Positions 15,518 through 23,482 are shown, numbered from the stretch's first letter. The stretch is 38,275 nucleotides of DNA from Gemmatimonadota bacterium (GCA_026702745.1 JAPPBT010000048.1:1-38275); one strand, 5' to 3'. The notes: generated from the sequence alone by a model not told the origin. Numbers and translations: made by a program.

Positions 15518-17440
15518 ATGAAAAAGATCGACAAGGCGGCGTACCAGGAGCGGCTGGACCGCATCACGGCCATCTTCAAGGACATGATGGTCCATGCGAC
15601 CGAGCAGGCCACCTACCGCTGCCCCTACAAGAACCGATTCGACGAATGCACCGCCCGGTTCGGGTGCCGCAACCAGCGCAAGCCCCGTGAAGCCGGCGGA
15701 CTGCTTGTATGCGGCGGCGATGACAAGCTTGACTATCGCAGCGCCTGGGAGACGGAGGAAGCGCCCTTGGATCCATCCGCGGACCCGGCCGCGGACCCGG
15801 CCGGCGGACCGGTGACCGGTGGATCGGTGACCGACGGCACGACGACCCGGCCCTCGGTTATCGGCAAGTCCATCTTCGACTACGCCGACGATCTCGCCGT
15901 ACAGGTACCCACGTCCTGTTTCCGAAACGGCATCTGCCACGAGTGCATCGTGGAAATCCAGCAGGGGATGGAGGGGCTGGCGCCCCGGACGAAGCCGGAG
16001 TCCTTCCTGCGGGAAAACTACCGCCTCGCCTGCCAGGCGCGCGTCATCGACCCCAACGTGGACGTCGCCTTCGCACCCCTGCGGCGTACGCCCAAGATCC
16101 TGACTGTTACCGAAGAAAAGGAGACGGCGCTCGATCCCGTGGTTACCCGGCGGGGCGATGACGTCTTCTACGACGGCGAGCAGGTGGACCAGTACCGCGG
16201 ACACGTCTACGGGCTCGCGATCGACCTGGGCACGACCACGGTGGTCATGGACTTCGTGGATCTCGAGACCGGCAAAAGCGTCCACGTCTGTTCCTTCGAG
16301 AACCCCCAGCGCTTCGGCGGCAGCGACGTGATGCACCGCATCTCCTACGACGGCGCCTTCGAGGACGAACTCTGGAACGCCATCATCAACGCCGTCAACC
16401 ACGAGATCGTGGACTGGTGCGAACGCACGGGCACGGTGCGGCAGGAGATCTACGAGATCGTCGTGGCGGGCAACGCCACCATGCGGGACCTCTTCTTCCG
16501 GCTCGACGTGCAGAGTATCGGCCAGAAGCCTTACAAATCCATGATCGAAAACGAATACCTCGCGGGCGAGCGGGAGACCACGGCGCTCACCATCGGCACG
16601 CGCCGCCTGGGGCTCCGGGCCAATCCGAAGGCCCGGGTCTACGGTATGCCCCTCATCGCCAGCCACGTGGGCGGCGACGTGGCGGCCGACCTGGCCACCG
16701 TCGAACTGGCCGCGCAGCCGGGCGTATCCATGCTCGTGGACGTGGGCACCAACACCGAGGTGGTCGTGGCGGGCAACGGGCGCATGATCACGGCATCATG
16801 TCCCGCGGGACCCGCCTTCGAGGGCGGCGGCATCCAGTACGGCATGCCGGGCTACGAAGGCGCTATCGAATCGCTGAAGTGGGAAGATGGGCGGTTCGCC
16901 TGGAGCACCATCGGCGATACCGCGCCCCAGGGCATCTGCGGCTCCGGACTGATCGACCTGCTCGCGGAACTGCGCCGCCACGGCATGATGAGCCCGAAAG
17001 GCGTTTTTTCTGACCGGAAACAGTTCGAAGTGGACGTCGTGGCCGAGTCAGGTATCACCCTGTCCCGGCAGGACGCCAGCAACCTGGCCCAGGCCAAGGC
17101 CGCCAACTACTGCGGGCAGTATATCGTGATGCGTACGTTCGGCGTCGCGCCCGGCGACGTGGACCGCCTCTTCCTCGCCGGGGGTTTCGCCAACTACGTG
17201 GACGTGCGCAACGCCATCGACATCGGGTTCCTGGCCCCCGTGCCCGAGGAGCGCATCGTCAAGGTCGGCAACGCCGCCGTCCAGGGCGCCCGGGAGATCC
17301 TCCTGTCCCGCTCCCGCCGCGCGGAACTGGAGGCACTGGTCAAAAAGATCGAGCACGTTGAACTCGAAACCACCCCCGACTTCTTCGATGTCTTCGTCGA
17401 GGCCTGCCAGTTCAAGCCCATGCCCGGGGTGCTGGTGTAG
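15518..17440 (+). CDS. ASKHA-domain corrinoid activation protein (RACo/DUF4445 family) with [2Fe-2S] domain and extra N-terminal Cys region
   Basis: A 640-residue ATP-dependent reductive activator that returns inactive Co(II) corrinoid to Co(I). Residues about 105-185 form a ferredoxin-like [2Fe-2S] domain with C134-x5-C140-x2-C143 and C172. A linker follows, and from about 230 the ASKHA actin-like ATPase shows GLAIDLGTTTVVMDFVD, VVAGNATMRD, MLVDVGTNTEVVV, PAGPAFEGGGI, GICGSGLIDLLAEL and LAGGFANYVD. Ahead of the ferredoxin lies a segment with four more cysteines (35, 44, 50, 65) and then an Asp/Pro/Gly/Thr-rich flexible stretch (about 85-108). RACo-type proteins usually begin near the Fe-S domain, so this extension is unusual. 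It starts 30 nt after the corrinoid gene and closes the operon. Confidence 0.93.
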   Translation: MKKIDKAAYQERLDRITAIFKDMMVHATEQATYRCPYKNRFDECTARFGCRNQRKPREAGGLLVCGGDDKLDYRSAWETEEAPLDPSADPAADPAGGPVTGGSVTDGTTTRPSVIGKSIFDYADDLAVQVPTSCFRNGICHECIVEIQQGMEGLAPRTKPESFLRENYRLACQARVIDPNVDVAFAPLRRTPKILTVTEEKETALDPVVTRRGDDVFYDGEQVDQYRGHVYGLAIDLGTTTVVMDFVDLETGKSVHVCSFENPQRFGGSDVMHRISYDGAFEDELWNAIINAVNHEIVDWCERTGTVRQEIYEIVVAGNATMRDLFFRLDVQSIGQKPYKSMIENEYLAGERETTALTIGTRRLGLRANPKARVYGMPLIASHVGGDVAADLATVELAAQPGVSMLVDVGTNTEVVVAGNGRMITASCPAGPAFEGGGIQYGMPGYEGAIESLKWEDGRFAWSTIGDTAPQGICGSGLIDLLAELRRHGMMSPKGVFSDRKQFEVDVVAESGITLSRQDASNLAQAKAANYCGQYIVMRTFGVAPGDVDRLFLAGGFANYVDVRNAIDIGFLAPVPEERIVKVGNAAVQGAREILLSRSRRAELEALVKKIEHVELETTPDFFDVFVEACQFKPMPGVLV

Positions 17441-17490
17441 GGCGGCTCGCTGCAGGCTACAGGCAATAGGATCTCTACCCATCCAACCTC

Positions 17491-18438
17491 ATGTTCCGTC
17501 TCCGCCCCGCCCTTCCTTCCACCGATGAATCCGGCATCGCTTCCGTCGTTAATGCCTTCGAGCAGAATCCCGTATCCGAAGAGACCGTGCACGAGTGGTT
17601 GACCCACGACGCACCGGGCAGAATCAGCTATCGCCAGGTGGCTGTGACGGAGGTCGACGATGCCGTGGCGGGTTACGCGGTGTCGGTCCACGAAACCTGG
17701 GATCCGGAAGGACAGTTCTACGCCTGGGCCGGGGTGGCGCCGGGGTGGCGCGGACGGGGCATCGGCGCGGCACTATACTCGGACATGCTGGCGTTTCTTA
17801 AGCACCACAACGCCTGCACGGTGACCAGCGAAGTCCGTGACGACTGCGCCGTTTCACAGGCCTTCGCAATATGGCGGGGATTCGAAAATGACCGGCACCT
17901 GTTTCAGTCGAGCCTGGACCTGGATCGCTTCGACGACTCACCCCATGCGCAGTTCATCGAGGACCATGCGGCATCGGGTATACGGATATACTCCCTTGCA
18001 GATTTCGGAGATACGCCAGAAGCGCGCAGGAAACTCTACGAAGTCAATGCGATAACGGACCGGGATGTGCCGGGTTGGACGGAACCCGGGCTGTCCTTCG
18101 AGGAGTTCAACGAGTGGGTCTACGAGTCGGGCTGGTATCGTCCGGACGGCCAGTTATTCGCAGCCGACGGCGATCAATGGGTTGGGATCTGCGCCGTTCG
18201 GCTCTACCCGGAGGTACGTGAGGCATTCAACGTGCACACCGGGGTAATCCGGCCATACCGCAGGCGACATATCGCCCTGGCGCTGAAGCTCGCCGCGATA
18301 CGCTATGCCCGAAGCCAGGGCGCACGGTCGATCAGCACGCACAATGATTCGATGAACGCCCCCATGCTGGCGATCAACCGCAAGCTGGGGTACGTCCCCG
18401 AACCGGGACGGTATACCCTGCGGAAGACGATGCAGTAA
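17491..18438 (+). CDS. Tandem GNAT-domain N-acetyltransferase
   Basis: A 315-residue protein with two acetyltransferase-like halves. Residues about 40-135 hold the acetyl-CoA signature GVAPGWRGRGIGAALYSDML (Q/R-x-x-G-x-G/A at GWRGRGIG). Residues about 215-310 hold a second, weaker domain with TGVIRPYRRRHIALALKLAAI and the typical ending NDSMNAPMLAINRKLGYV. The first half probably binds the cofactor; the second has YRRRHIA in place of the glycine motif and could still be active, since the N-x-x-M-x-x-x-N-x-x-L-G-Y end is intact. The substrate is unknown. The gene is 50 nt downstream of the corrinoid operon on the same strand and convergent with hicB, 7 nt away. Confidence 0.85.
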   Translation: MFRLRPALPSTDESGIASVVNAFEQNPVSEETVHEWLTHDAPGRISYRQVAVTEVDDAVAGYAVSVHETWDPEGQFYAWAGVAPGWRGRGIGAALYSDMLAFLKHHNACTVTSEVRDDCAVSQAFAIWRGFENDRHLFQSSLDLDRFDDSPHAQFIEDHAASGIRIYSLADFGDTPEARRKLYEVNAITDRDVPGWTEPGLSFEEFNEWVYESGWYRPDGQLFAADGDQWVGICAVRLYPEVREAFNVHTGVIRPYRRRHIALALKLAAIRYARSQGARSISTHNDSMNAPMLAINRKLGYVPEPGRYTLRKTMQ

Positions 18439-18445
18439 CCTGCCT

Positions 18446-18751
18446 TTATCCACCCATCATGGCGATACGCCGCGCCATCCATTCCACGTAAGCCGTACGT
18501 GTCATTCCTCGCCGGTTCGCCTCGCTGTCTATAAAGACTGCCACGCCCTCGTTGATGGCCATATGTATGCGTACGCTTCGACCGGATTGACGGATCAGTG
18601 GGACAGCCGTCAATATCTGGCCCGGGTCAACCACGACTTCGTCCAGTTCGCATGGCTGCACAACCGCATCGCCGTCCATTTCGGTTTCGATCGCATAATC
18701 CCTAAGTGCTTCTTCCGCGTTCATCAGGGCCTCGTCTATGGTGGCTCCCAT
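18446..18751 (-). CDS. hicB: HicB-like antitoxin, N-terminally short, no HicA partner
   Basis: A 101-residue protein. GATIDEALMNAEEALRDYA matches the C-terminal helix of the HicB partial RNase H domain (G-x-T-x-E-E-A-x-x-N-A-x-E-A-L). After a linker, RSVRIHMAINEGVAVFIDSEANRRGMTRTAYVEWMARR resembles the ribbon-helix-helix DNA-binding part. The usual N-terminal strands ending in P-x-x-P-G are absent; an in-frame TAG lies 16 codons upstream of the ATG. A strong GGAGGAG is about 45 nt upstream, outside normal range, suggesting that the original start was there and the 5' end is damaged. No hicA-like toxin is next to it. It may be a remnant or a free-standing regulator. Confidence 0.6.
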   Translation of the reverse strand: MGATIDEALMNAEEALRDYAIETEMDGDAVVQPCELDEVVVDPGQILTAVPLIRQSGRSVRIHMAINEGVAVFIDSEANRRGMTRTAYVEWMARRIAMMGG

Positions 18752-18836
18752 GGCAACAGCGGAGATTCTTGTAACCGTTTTCTATTCTGTCGAGACTCCT
18801 CCAACTACCTCGACTAATCAATTAACGAACCAGGGT

Positions 18837-18861
18837 AGATACACCCATTGGTGGTGTGTCT
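18837..18861. promoter_or_regulatory. Candidate operator upstream of mazEF
   Basis: Inverted repeat with 9-nt arms (AGATACACC and GGTGTGTCT, one mismatch) and a 7-nt centre, ending 37 nt before the mazE start. A second inverted repeat, GTCGAG...CTCGAC, lies at 18789-18814, nearer the hicB side. MazE-type antitoxins repress their own promoters through such palindromes, so this is a likely autoregulatory site. Confidence 0.4.
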
Positions 18862-18898
18862 AGACGAGGTATGTACGTCGTTTACACAGGAGGCTCGC

Positions 18899-19126
18899 AT
18901 GAAATCCCGCGTTAAGAAATGGGGCAACAGCCTGGCGCTGCGCATCCCGAAACCGGTCGCCGTCCAGATGGGCGTCCGGGACGATTCGCCGGTGGTACTC
19001 GTGCTCCGGGGCAAGGAACTGACCCTGGTCCCGCTGGAACGAACCCGGTTCAAACTGCCCGACCTGCTGCCGGGCATCTCGAAACGTAACCTGCACGGCA
19101 GAATCAGCATCGGCAGCCACGGCTGA
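18899..19126 (+). CDS. mazE: MazE-type antitoxin (AbrB/SpoVT swapped-hairpin family)
   Basis: A 75-residue protein beginning MKSRVKKWGNSLALRIPKPVA, the standard MazE/PemI DNA-binding half (K-W-G-N-S-x-x-x-R-I-P). This is followed by MGVRDDSPVVLVLRGKELTLVP and a C-terminal tail (RFKLPDLLPGIS) that would wrap the toxin. The ATG at 18899 has a perfect AGGAGG 5 nt upstream. It lies 20 nt before the toxin gene, the usual antitoxin-first order, and should repress its own operon with the toxin as co-repressor. Confidence 0.9.
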   Translation: MKSRVKKWGNSLALRIPKPVAVQMGVRDDSPVVLVLRGKELTLVPLERTRFKLPDLLPGISKRNLHGRISIGSHG

Positions 19127-19146
19127 CGAGATACAAGGAGACGACA

Positions 19147-19503
19147 ATGGCTACATCAAGCTACGTACCGGTTCGGGGCGAGATCGTGTGGATCTATTCC
19201 AGGTCGGGGAAGGGCACCTACCTGCCTTCCGGACGACCCGCCGTCACGGTTTCGCCCGAGGTCTATAACCGCAGGGCCGGCCTGGCCCTCCTCTGTCCCA
19301 TTACCGACGAGGAGAAGGGCTATCCCTTCGAAGTCGCGATCCCCGCGGGGCTCCCGGCAACCGGGATCATCCTGGCCGATCAACTGGAAAGCGTGGACTG
19401 GCGGTCCGGCGGGGTGGTGCGGATCTGCGCATTGCCCGCCGAGGCCATGGATGACGTTCTTCGAAAAGCCGCGGCGCTGCTGGACGAGGAAGACCGGTCT
19501 TGA
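19147..19503 (+). CDS. mazF: MazF/PemK-type endoribonuclease toxin
   Basis: A 118-residue single-domain toxin that cleaves RNA at short sequence motifs. It shows the family order VRGEIVWIYSR, then SGRPAVTVSPEVYN, LALLCPITDEEKGYPFEV, and GIILADQLESVDWRSGGV. The conserved P-I-T near the active site and the D-Q-x-x-S-x-D-W strand are intact, so it should be functional. AAGGAG precedes the ATG by 6 nt. The usual W-V/L-x-F/L-D-P loop is here W-I-Y-S-R-S-G-K-G, a small departure that may change cleavage specificity. Confidence 0.92.
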   Translation: MATSSYVPVRGEIVWIYSRSGKGTYLPSGRPAVTVSPEVYNRRAGLALLCPITDEEKGYPFEVAIPAGLPATGIILADQLESVDWRSGGVVRICALPAEAMDDVLRKAAALLDEEDRS

Positions 19504-19530
19504 CGGACTGCCGCTTTACCGGCATTACTG

Positions 19531-19630
19531 TTCAGGAAGAATCAGGATAGTTCAGGAAGAATCCGGGTAGCACATACCGGGAGAGACTACAGGGAGAAAC
19601 TACAGGGAGAGACTACAGGGAGAAACCATA
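19531..19630. repeat. Two successive tandem repeat arrays ahead of the PH-domain gene
   Basis: Positions 19531-19550 and 19551-19570 are two 20-bp units starting TTCAGGAAGAATC, differing at a few positions. After 8 nt, four 13-bp units (19579-19630) alternate GGGAGAGACTACA and GGGAGAAACTACA, the last slightly changed. The second array runs directly into the ribosome site AGGAGG (19631-19636). The GGGAG cores resemble extra Shine-Dalgarno sequences. Confidence 0.9.
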
Positions 19631-19640
19631 AGGAGGCATT

Positions 19641-20018
19641 GTGTCGATTCTGAACGCCGTCATGGGCAACGCTTCGGAGGTCGAAGTTGAAGAGATGGAA
19701 AAGGAGTTCTCGCAGATACTGATAGAGGAAGAGAAACTGGTCCGGGTCTTCAAGCTGGTCAGAGACCTGTTCGCTTTCACGGACCGGCGGCTGATCCTGG
19801 TGGATAAACAGGGGATATCCGGCAAAAAGACGGAGTACCACTCCATCCCGTATAAGTCGATTACCCATTTCTCGTTCGAAACTGCCGGGCGGATTGACCT
19901 TGACTCCGAGATGAAGATATGGATTTCCGGAAACGAATTGCCCGTTAAGAAAGAGTTCAAGAAGGGCATTGACGTCAGCGACGTTCAAAGAACCCTGGCG
20001 AAGTTCACGCTGGATTGA
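19641..20018 (+). CDS. Bacterial PH-domain protein (bPH_1/YvbH-like)
   Basis: A 125-residue protein. After a short acidic helix (EVEVEEMEKEFSQILIEEEKLV) comes the small bacterial pleckstrin-homology fold: VFKLVRDLFAFTDRRLILVDKQGISGKKTEYHSIPYKSITHFSFETAG (read in pieces), then DLDSEMKIWISG and a last helix DVSDVQRTLAKFTLD. F-T-D-R-R-L-I-L-V-D and Y-x-S-I-P-Y-K-S-I are diagnostic of this family. Its role is unknown. The GTG at 19641 has AGGAGG 4 nt upstream and no in-frame ATG fits. Base composition is lower in GC than its neighbours, which hints at acquisition. Confidence 0.85.
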   Translation: MSILNAVMGNASEVEVEEMEKEFSQILIEEEKLVRVFKLVRDLFAFTDRRLILVDKQGISGKKTEYHSIPYKSITHFSFETAGRIDLDSEMKIWISGNELPVKKEFKKGIDVSDVQRTLAKFTLD

Positions 20019-20027
20019 TTTTCGGGT

Positions 20028-21029
20028 ATGACGAAAATGAAAACCTCAACCATGAAACGCGTCATCAAGCCCGAAGGGCTCCACCGGATCGAGCTCGAGG
20101 AGGTGCCGATTCCCGAACCCGGTCCCGGAGAGGTCCGGATCAGGGCGATGTGCAGCCTCATCAGCCGGGGTTCCGAGCTTGGCGGCCGGTACACGCGGGA
20201 ACACGCGGTGAGCCCGGACATCATGGGCTATTCCATGGCGGGTACGGTGGATGCGCTGGGGGAGGGGGTCGAACACCTTGAAACCGGCGACCGAGTCGTC
20301 GCCCTGGCACCCCATGCCCAGTACGTGGTCCGGCCGACGCGGCTCGTCTTTCCGTGGGACCAGACCATCGTCATGCCCATGCCGGCGGACCTTTCCTTCG
20401 ACCGCGCCCCGTACTACCCACTGACGGCGGGGGCGGTCACCTGGGTGGGAGTGGAGGACATCCAGCCCCAGGACACCGTGGTCGTGCTCGGCCAGGGCCT
20501 CGTGGGCAACCTGATCCTCCAGGTCATCAAGGCAAATGGCGTGGGCAGGGTGGTGGCCGTGGACGCACTGGCCAACCGGTGCGCCATGGCGGCGGAATGC
20601 GGCGCCGATACGGTGATCAACGCCCGCAAGGAAGATCCCGTCAGGGCCGTAAAGCGCCTGACCAACGGCCTCGGTGCCGATATCGTGGTCTACGCCGTGG
20701 GCGGTCCCGCGGGTCCGGCCGCCTTCGGGCAGGGACTCGACATGCTGGCCATTGGCGGGCTGATGCACCTGATCGGGCTGTACGAGGACCAGCCGCTTTC
20801 GCTGCCATCGAACAAGATCCAGGGTCGCAAACTGCTGGGTGGGTATTTCCGGACGTGCGCGGGTGCCCGCCAGTCCCGTCGCGCCATGGAACTCCTCGCA
20901 TCGGGCGCGATCCGGACCGATCGAATGACCACGCACCGTTTCCCCTGGCACCAGGCGGCAGACGCCTTCGCGCTGCTCTACCAAAAGCCGGGCGATGCGC
21001 TGGGGGTCCTGCTCGACTGGCGGGATTGA
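20028..21029 (+). CDS. Medium-chain dehydrogenase/reductase, zinc ligands lost
   Basis: A protein of about 330 residues with the MDR layout. The N-terminal GroES-like domain is IELEEVPIPEPGPGEVRIRAMCSLISRGSELGG..., and the cofactor domain is PQDTVVVLGQGLVGNLILQVIKANG (glycine motif G-x-G-x-V-G), VVAVDALANR and GADTVINARKEDPV. The catalytic-zinc G-H-E of zinc alcohol dehydrogenases is replaced by MGYSMAG, and the four structural-zinc cysteines are absent. It is therefore probably a zinc-independent NAD(P)H oxidoreductase. An ATG at 20028 is taken; ATGs at 20037 and 20052 are possible and none has a strong ribosome site. Substrate unknown. It is convergent with the DapA-type lyase gene. Confidence 0.85.
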   Translation: MTKMKTSTMKRVIKPEGLHRIELEEVPIPEPGPGEVRIRAMCSLISRGSELGGRYTREHAVSPDIMGYSMAGTVDALGEGVEHLETGDRVVALAPHAQYVVRPTRLVFPWDQTIVMPMPADLSFDRAPYYPLTAGAVTWVGVEDIQPQDTVVVLGQGLVGNLILQVIKANGVGRVVAVDALANRCAMAAECGADTVINARKEDPVRAVKRLTNGLGADIVVYAVGGPAGPAAFGQGLDMLAIGGLMHLIGLYEDQPLSLPSNKIQGRKLLGGYFRTCAGARQSRRAMELLASGAIRTDRMTTHRFPWHQAADAFALLYQKPGDALGVLLDWRD

Positions 21030-21124
21030 GCGACCGCGTTACTTGCTGGATTGAGCGCTCGTGTCGGCGCCGCCGCTTGCGCCCTCGTCCGCGCCGCTGC
21101 CCGCGCGTACCTCGCCCTTAGCGA

Positions 21125-22018
21125 TCACTCCAATCCGAGTCTCGTCAGCAGATCGTTCAGGTCCGCCAGGGTCCCGTCGTCCAGGGGGACGTAAGGCTGG
21201 CGCGCCCGTGCGGTCTTAATCGCGCCGCGCCGCTGGTAGACGTTCTTGCGGATGGACAACCCGATGCCGGTCTGGGCCTCGAAGCGGATCAGGGGACAGT
21301 ACCTGTAGAAGGTCTCGGTGGCGCCGTCGATGTCGCCGGACATGTACTTCGTGTGGATGTCCTTCAGGATATCGGGGTAGGCGAAGCCGGTCATGGTGCC
21401 CATGCAGCCGTGGCGCAGTTCCTCCAGGAGCATGACGCCGCCCAGTCCGCCGAAGATCTCCACGTCGGGATTGGCCGCGAGCACCTGGCTGGCCTTGCGC
21501 GGAGTCGGCTCTTCTTCCAGCTTGAGAAACCGGCATTGCGGAGACCGGTCGGCCACCGTCGCGATGAACTCGATGCTCATCTGGACGCCGCTGCTGGTGG
21601 GGTGGTCCTGGATCACGAGGGGTATCGATACGGCGTCGGCCACCTTGAGGTAGTGGGCGAGCAGGGCTTCGTCCGTGCCCCTGGCCAGCTTCGGCGGCGC
21701 CACCATGAGCGAGGAAGCGCCCAGTTCCTCGGCCCGCCGGCTGAGTGCGACGCATCCGTCCGTCCCCGTGTGGCTGGTTCCTGCGCAGATCGGGATCCGT
21801 CCCGCAGCGGCTTCTACCACGCCCCCGATGACCCGGTCCCGTTCGGCTTCGACCAGTTTGCTGGTCTCGCCCAGGACACCTAGGACGGTCATCCCGTCGA
21901 TCCCCAGGTCGATGAGGAAGTTGGTCAGCGTCGAGAGGCTGCCCGTATCCAGGCTGCCGTCTTCTTCGAAAGGCGTCGGCGCTATGGTGTACACGCCTTT
22001 GGGATCTGGAACTGCCAT
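21125..22018 (-). CDS. Dihydrodipicolinate synthase/N-acetylneuraminate lyase (DapA) family aldolase
   Basis: A 297-residue TIM barrel: GVYTIAPTPFEEDGSLDT, GIDGMTVLGVLGETSKL (the G-x-x-G-E-x/T-S-L-carboxylate loop), and the Schiff-base lysine K166 in FLKLEEEP. The active-site tyrosine of DapA/NanA (normally in L-Y-N-x-P) is replaced: the strand reads LVIQDHPTSSG, with Q137-D138. True DapA activity is thus unlikely; related proteins act on sugar-acid or hydroxy-keto-acid substrates. The start at 22018 (MAVPDPKG) has AAAGGA 7 nt upstream; the longer frame needs a TTG. It is last in a three-gene minus-strand operon, 68 nt after the amidohydrolase. Confidence 0.88.
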   Translation of the reverse strand: MAVPDPKGVYTIAPTPFEEDGSLDTGSLSTLTNFLIDLGIDGMTVLGVLGETSKLVEAERDRVIGGVVEAAAGRIPICAGTSHTGTDGCVALSRRAEELGASSLMVAPPKLARGTDEALLAHYLKVADAVSIPLVIQDHPTSSGVQMSIEFIATVADRSPQCRFLKLEEEPTPRKASQVLAANPDVEIFGGLGGVMLLEELRHGCMGTMTGFAYPDILKDIHTKYMSGDIDGATETFYRYCPLIRFEAQTGIGLSIRKNVYQRRGAIKTARARQPYVPLDDGTLADLNDLLTRLGLE

Positions 22019-22086
22019 GCTTTGTCCTTTCAATCAGCCGGGTTTCAGCATTCCGCCGTTTCCTGCCGTCAAACGGTTTTCTCCGG

Positions 22087-23463
22087 TCAGTTGGGTTTCA
22101 GCCACCGGCCGTAACCGGGCCGGCCCGTGATCCTGCCGTCCTCGTACACCGTCTCCCCGCGCACCATGGTACGCAGGACACGGCCCTTCATGGGCATGCC
22201 GTGCACGATGCGCATGACGTCCCTTGCCTTGGTGAAGCACTGGTTCCGGTCGAAGGTCCACCGCGCGTCCAGGTCCACGAAGGTGAGATCGGCGTCGTTT
22301 CCGATGGCGATGCGTCCCTTGCCGGGAAGCCGGAAGATCTCGGCCTGGCGGGTCGACATCAGCCGCACCAGGTCGGTGATCGACAGCCGGCCGTCGTTGA
22401 CCGCGGTCAGCATCAGGGGCGCCATGGATTCCAGGCCGGGCAGGCCGGGCGGTATGGCGAAGATGTCTTCCCCTTCCTTCTCTTCCGGCCGGAAGGGGGA
22501 ATGGTCGCTGCCGACGAACTCCAACGTGCCGTCGTGCAGATAGGACCAGAGCGCTTCGACCTCTTCGGCCGGCCGCAGGGCCGGGTTGCACTTGGCAAAG
22601 CCGCGGTGGGCGGAGAGGACCTGGTCGGTCAGGAAGAGGTACTGGGGACAGGTCTCGGCGATGACGTCGAGGCCCCGCGCCTTGGCCTCCTTCACCATCT
22701 GCGCGGCCCGGGGGCTCGAAAGGTGCACGACTTCCACGGGGCCGCCCGCCTCGGCGGCCAGGCTCATCATGATGGCGACTGAGGTGTCTTCCACGATGGA
22801 GGGCCGGCTTTCCGCATGGGCCAGACCGTCGTTGCGGCCCTGGGCGGACAGCCGGGCGATGAGCGTCTCGATCATGGGCCAGTTCTCGCAGTGGAAGCTG
22901 TGGCGCAGGCCCGTGGCGGCCGTGGCGGCCATAACGTCCCGCAGCAGCGAGTAGTCCAGGCACCAGAGGCCGAAGAACTCGCCCTCGCGATGGGTCGGCG
23001 GCGCCGTCAGGAAGGTCTTGAAGGCCACGGCGCCCGCCTCGGCCACCTCGGCGATAAGGTCCACGTTCTGATGGCCGGCCGCCCCGTAGAGACCGAAATC
23101 GATCAGCGCATGTTCGCCGATGGCCTCGCCCCGCTTGCGGAGTCCCTCGGCGGAACTGGCCGCAACCGGTGAGATGGGCATCTCGAGCAGGGTCGTGATA
23201 CCGCCGGCGGCCGCGGCGCTCGTGCCGGAGACGGGGTCTTCCCGCTCTTCATGGCCCGGCGATCGGAGGTGTACGTGGGGATCGATCAGGCCGGGCAGTA
23301 CGTGCAGGCCCTTCGCGGAAATCTGCTGTGCGCTATTGGGCCGGGCGTCGGGTTCGAGCACGCCCGCGATGCGTCCGTCCTGTACGGCGACCGTGGCGGC
23401 GGTCACGCCTTCCTGGTTGACGACCATGCCGTCGGTTACGAGGAGATCAAAGGTGGAAGCCAT
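22087..23463 (-). CDS. Dihydroorotase/allantoinase-type cyclic amidohydrolase
   Basis: A 458-residue amidohydrolase with a complete binuclear metal site: H63-V-H65 in DPHVHLRSPG, a carboxylatable lysine K149 in AVAFKTF, H191 in SFHCEN, H247 in VEVVHLSS, and D320 in VGSDHSPF. ETCPQYLFLT is the allantoinase/dihydroorotase/hydantoinase signature. It would open a cyclic amide such as allantoin, dihydroorotate, a hydantoin or a dihydropyrimidine. No urease, ureidoglycolate or pyrimidine genes are nearby, so the substrate is open. It sits between the lactonase-fold gene (19 nt upstream) and the DapA-type lyase on the same strand, hinting at a short ring-opening/C-C cleavage pathway (inference). Confidence 0.92.
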   Translation of the reverse strand: MASTFDLLVTDGMVVNQEGVTAATVAVQDGRIAGVLEPDARPNSAQQISAKGLHVLPGLIDPHVHLRSPGHEEREDPVSGTSAAAAGGITTLLEMPISPVAASSAEGLRKRGEAIGEHALIDFGLYGAAGHQNVDLIAEVAEAGAVAFKTFLTAPPTHREGEFFGLWCLDYSLLRDVMAATAATGLRHSFHCENWPMIETLIARLSAQGRNDGLAHAESRPSIVEDTSVAIMMSLAAEAGGPVEVVHLSSPRAAQMVKEAKARGLDVIAETCPQYLFLTDQVLSAHRGFAKCNPALRPAEEVEALWSYLHDGTLEFVGSDHSPFRPEEKEGEDIFAIPPGLPGLESMAPLMLTAVNDGRLSITDLVRLMSTRQAEIFRLPGKGRIAIGNDADLTFVDLDARWTFDRNQCFTKARDVMRIVHGMPMKGRVLRTMVRGETVYEDGRITGRPGYGRWLKPN

Positions 23464-23482
23464 GGTTTACTCCCGTCCGTCC

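Noticed and set aside
14699-16666. 655-codon minus-strand frame opposite the corrinoid and activator genes
   Set aside because: Antisense artefact of high GC third positions; no motifs, and it would span two well-defined genes.
20028-21029. Zinc-dependent alcohol dehydrogenase
   Set aside because: The G-H-E catalytic zinc motif and the structural-zinc cysteines are absent, so only the broader MDR family is claimed.
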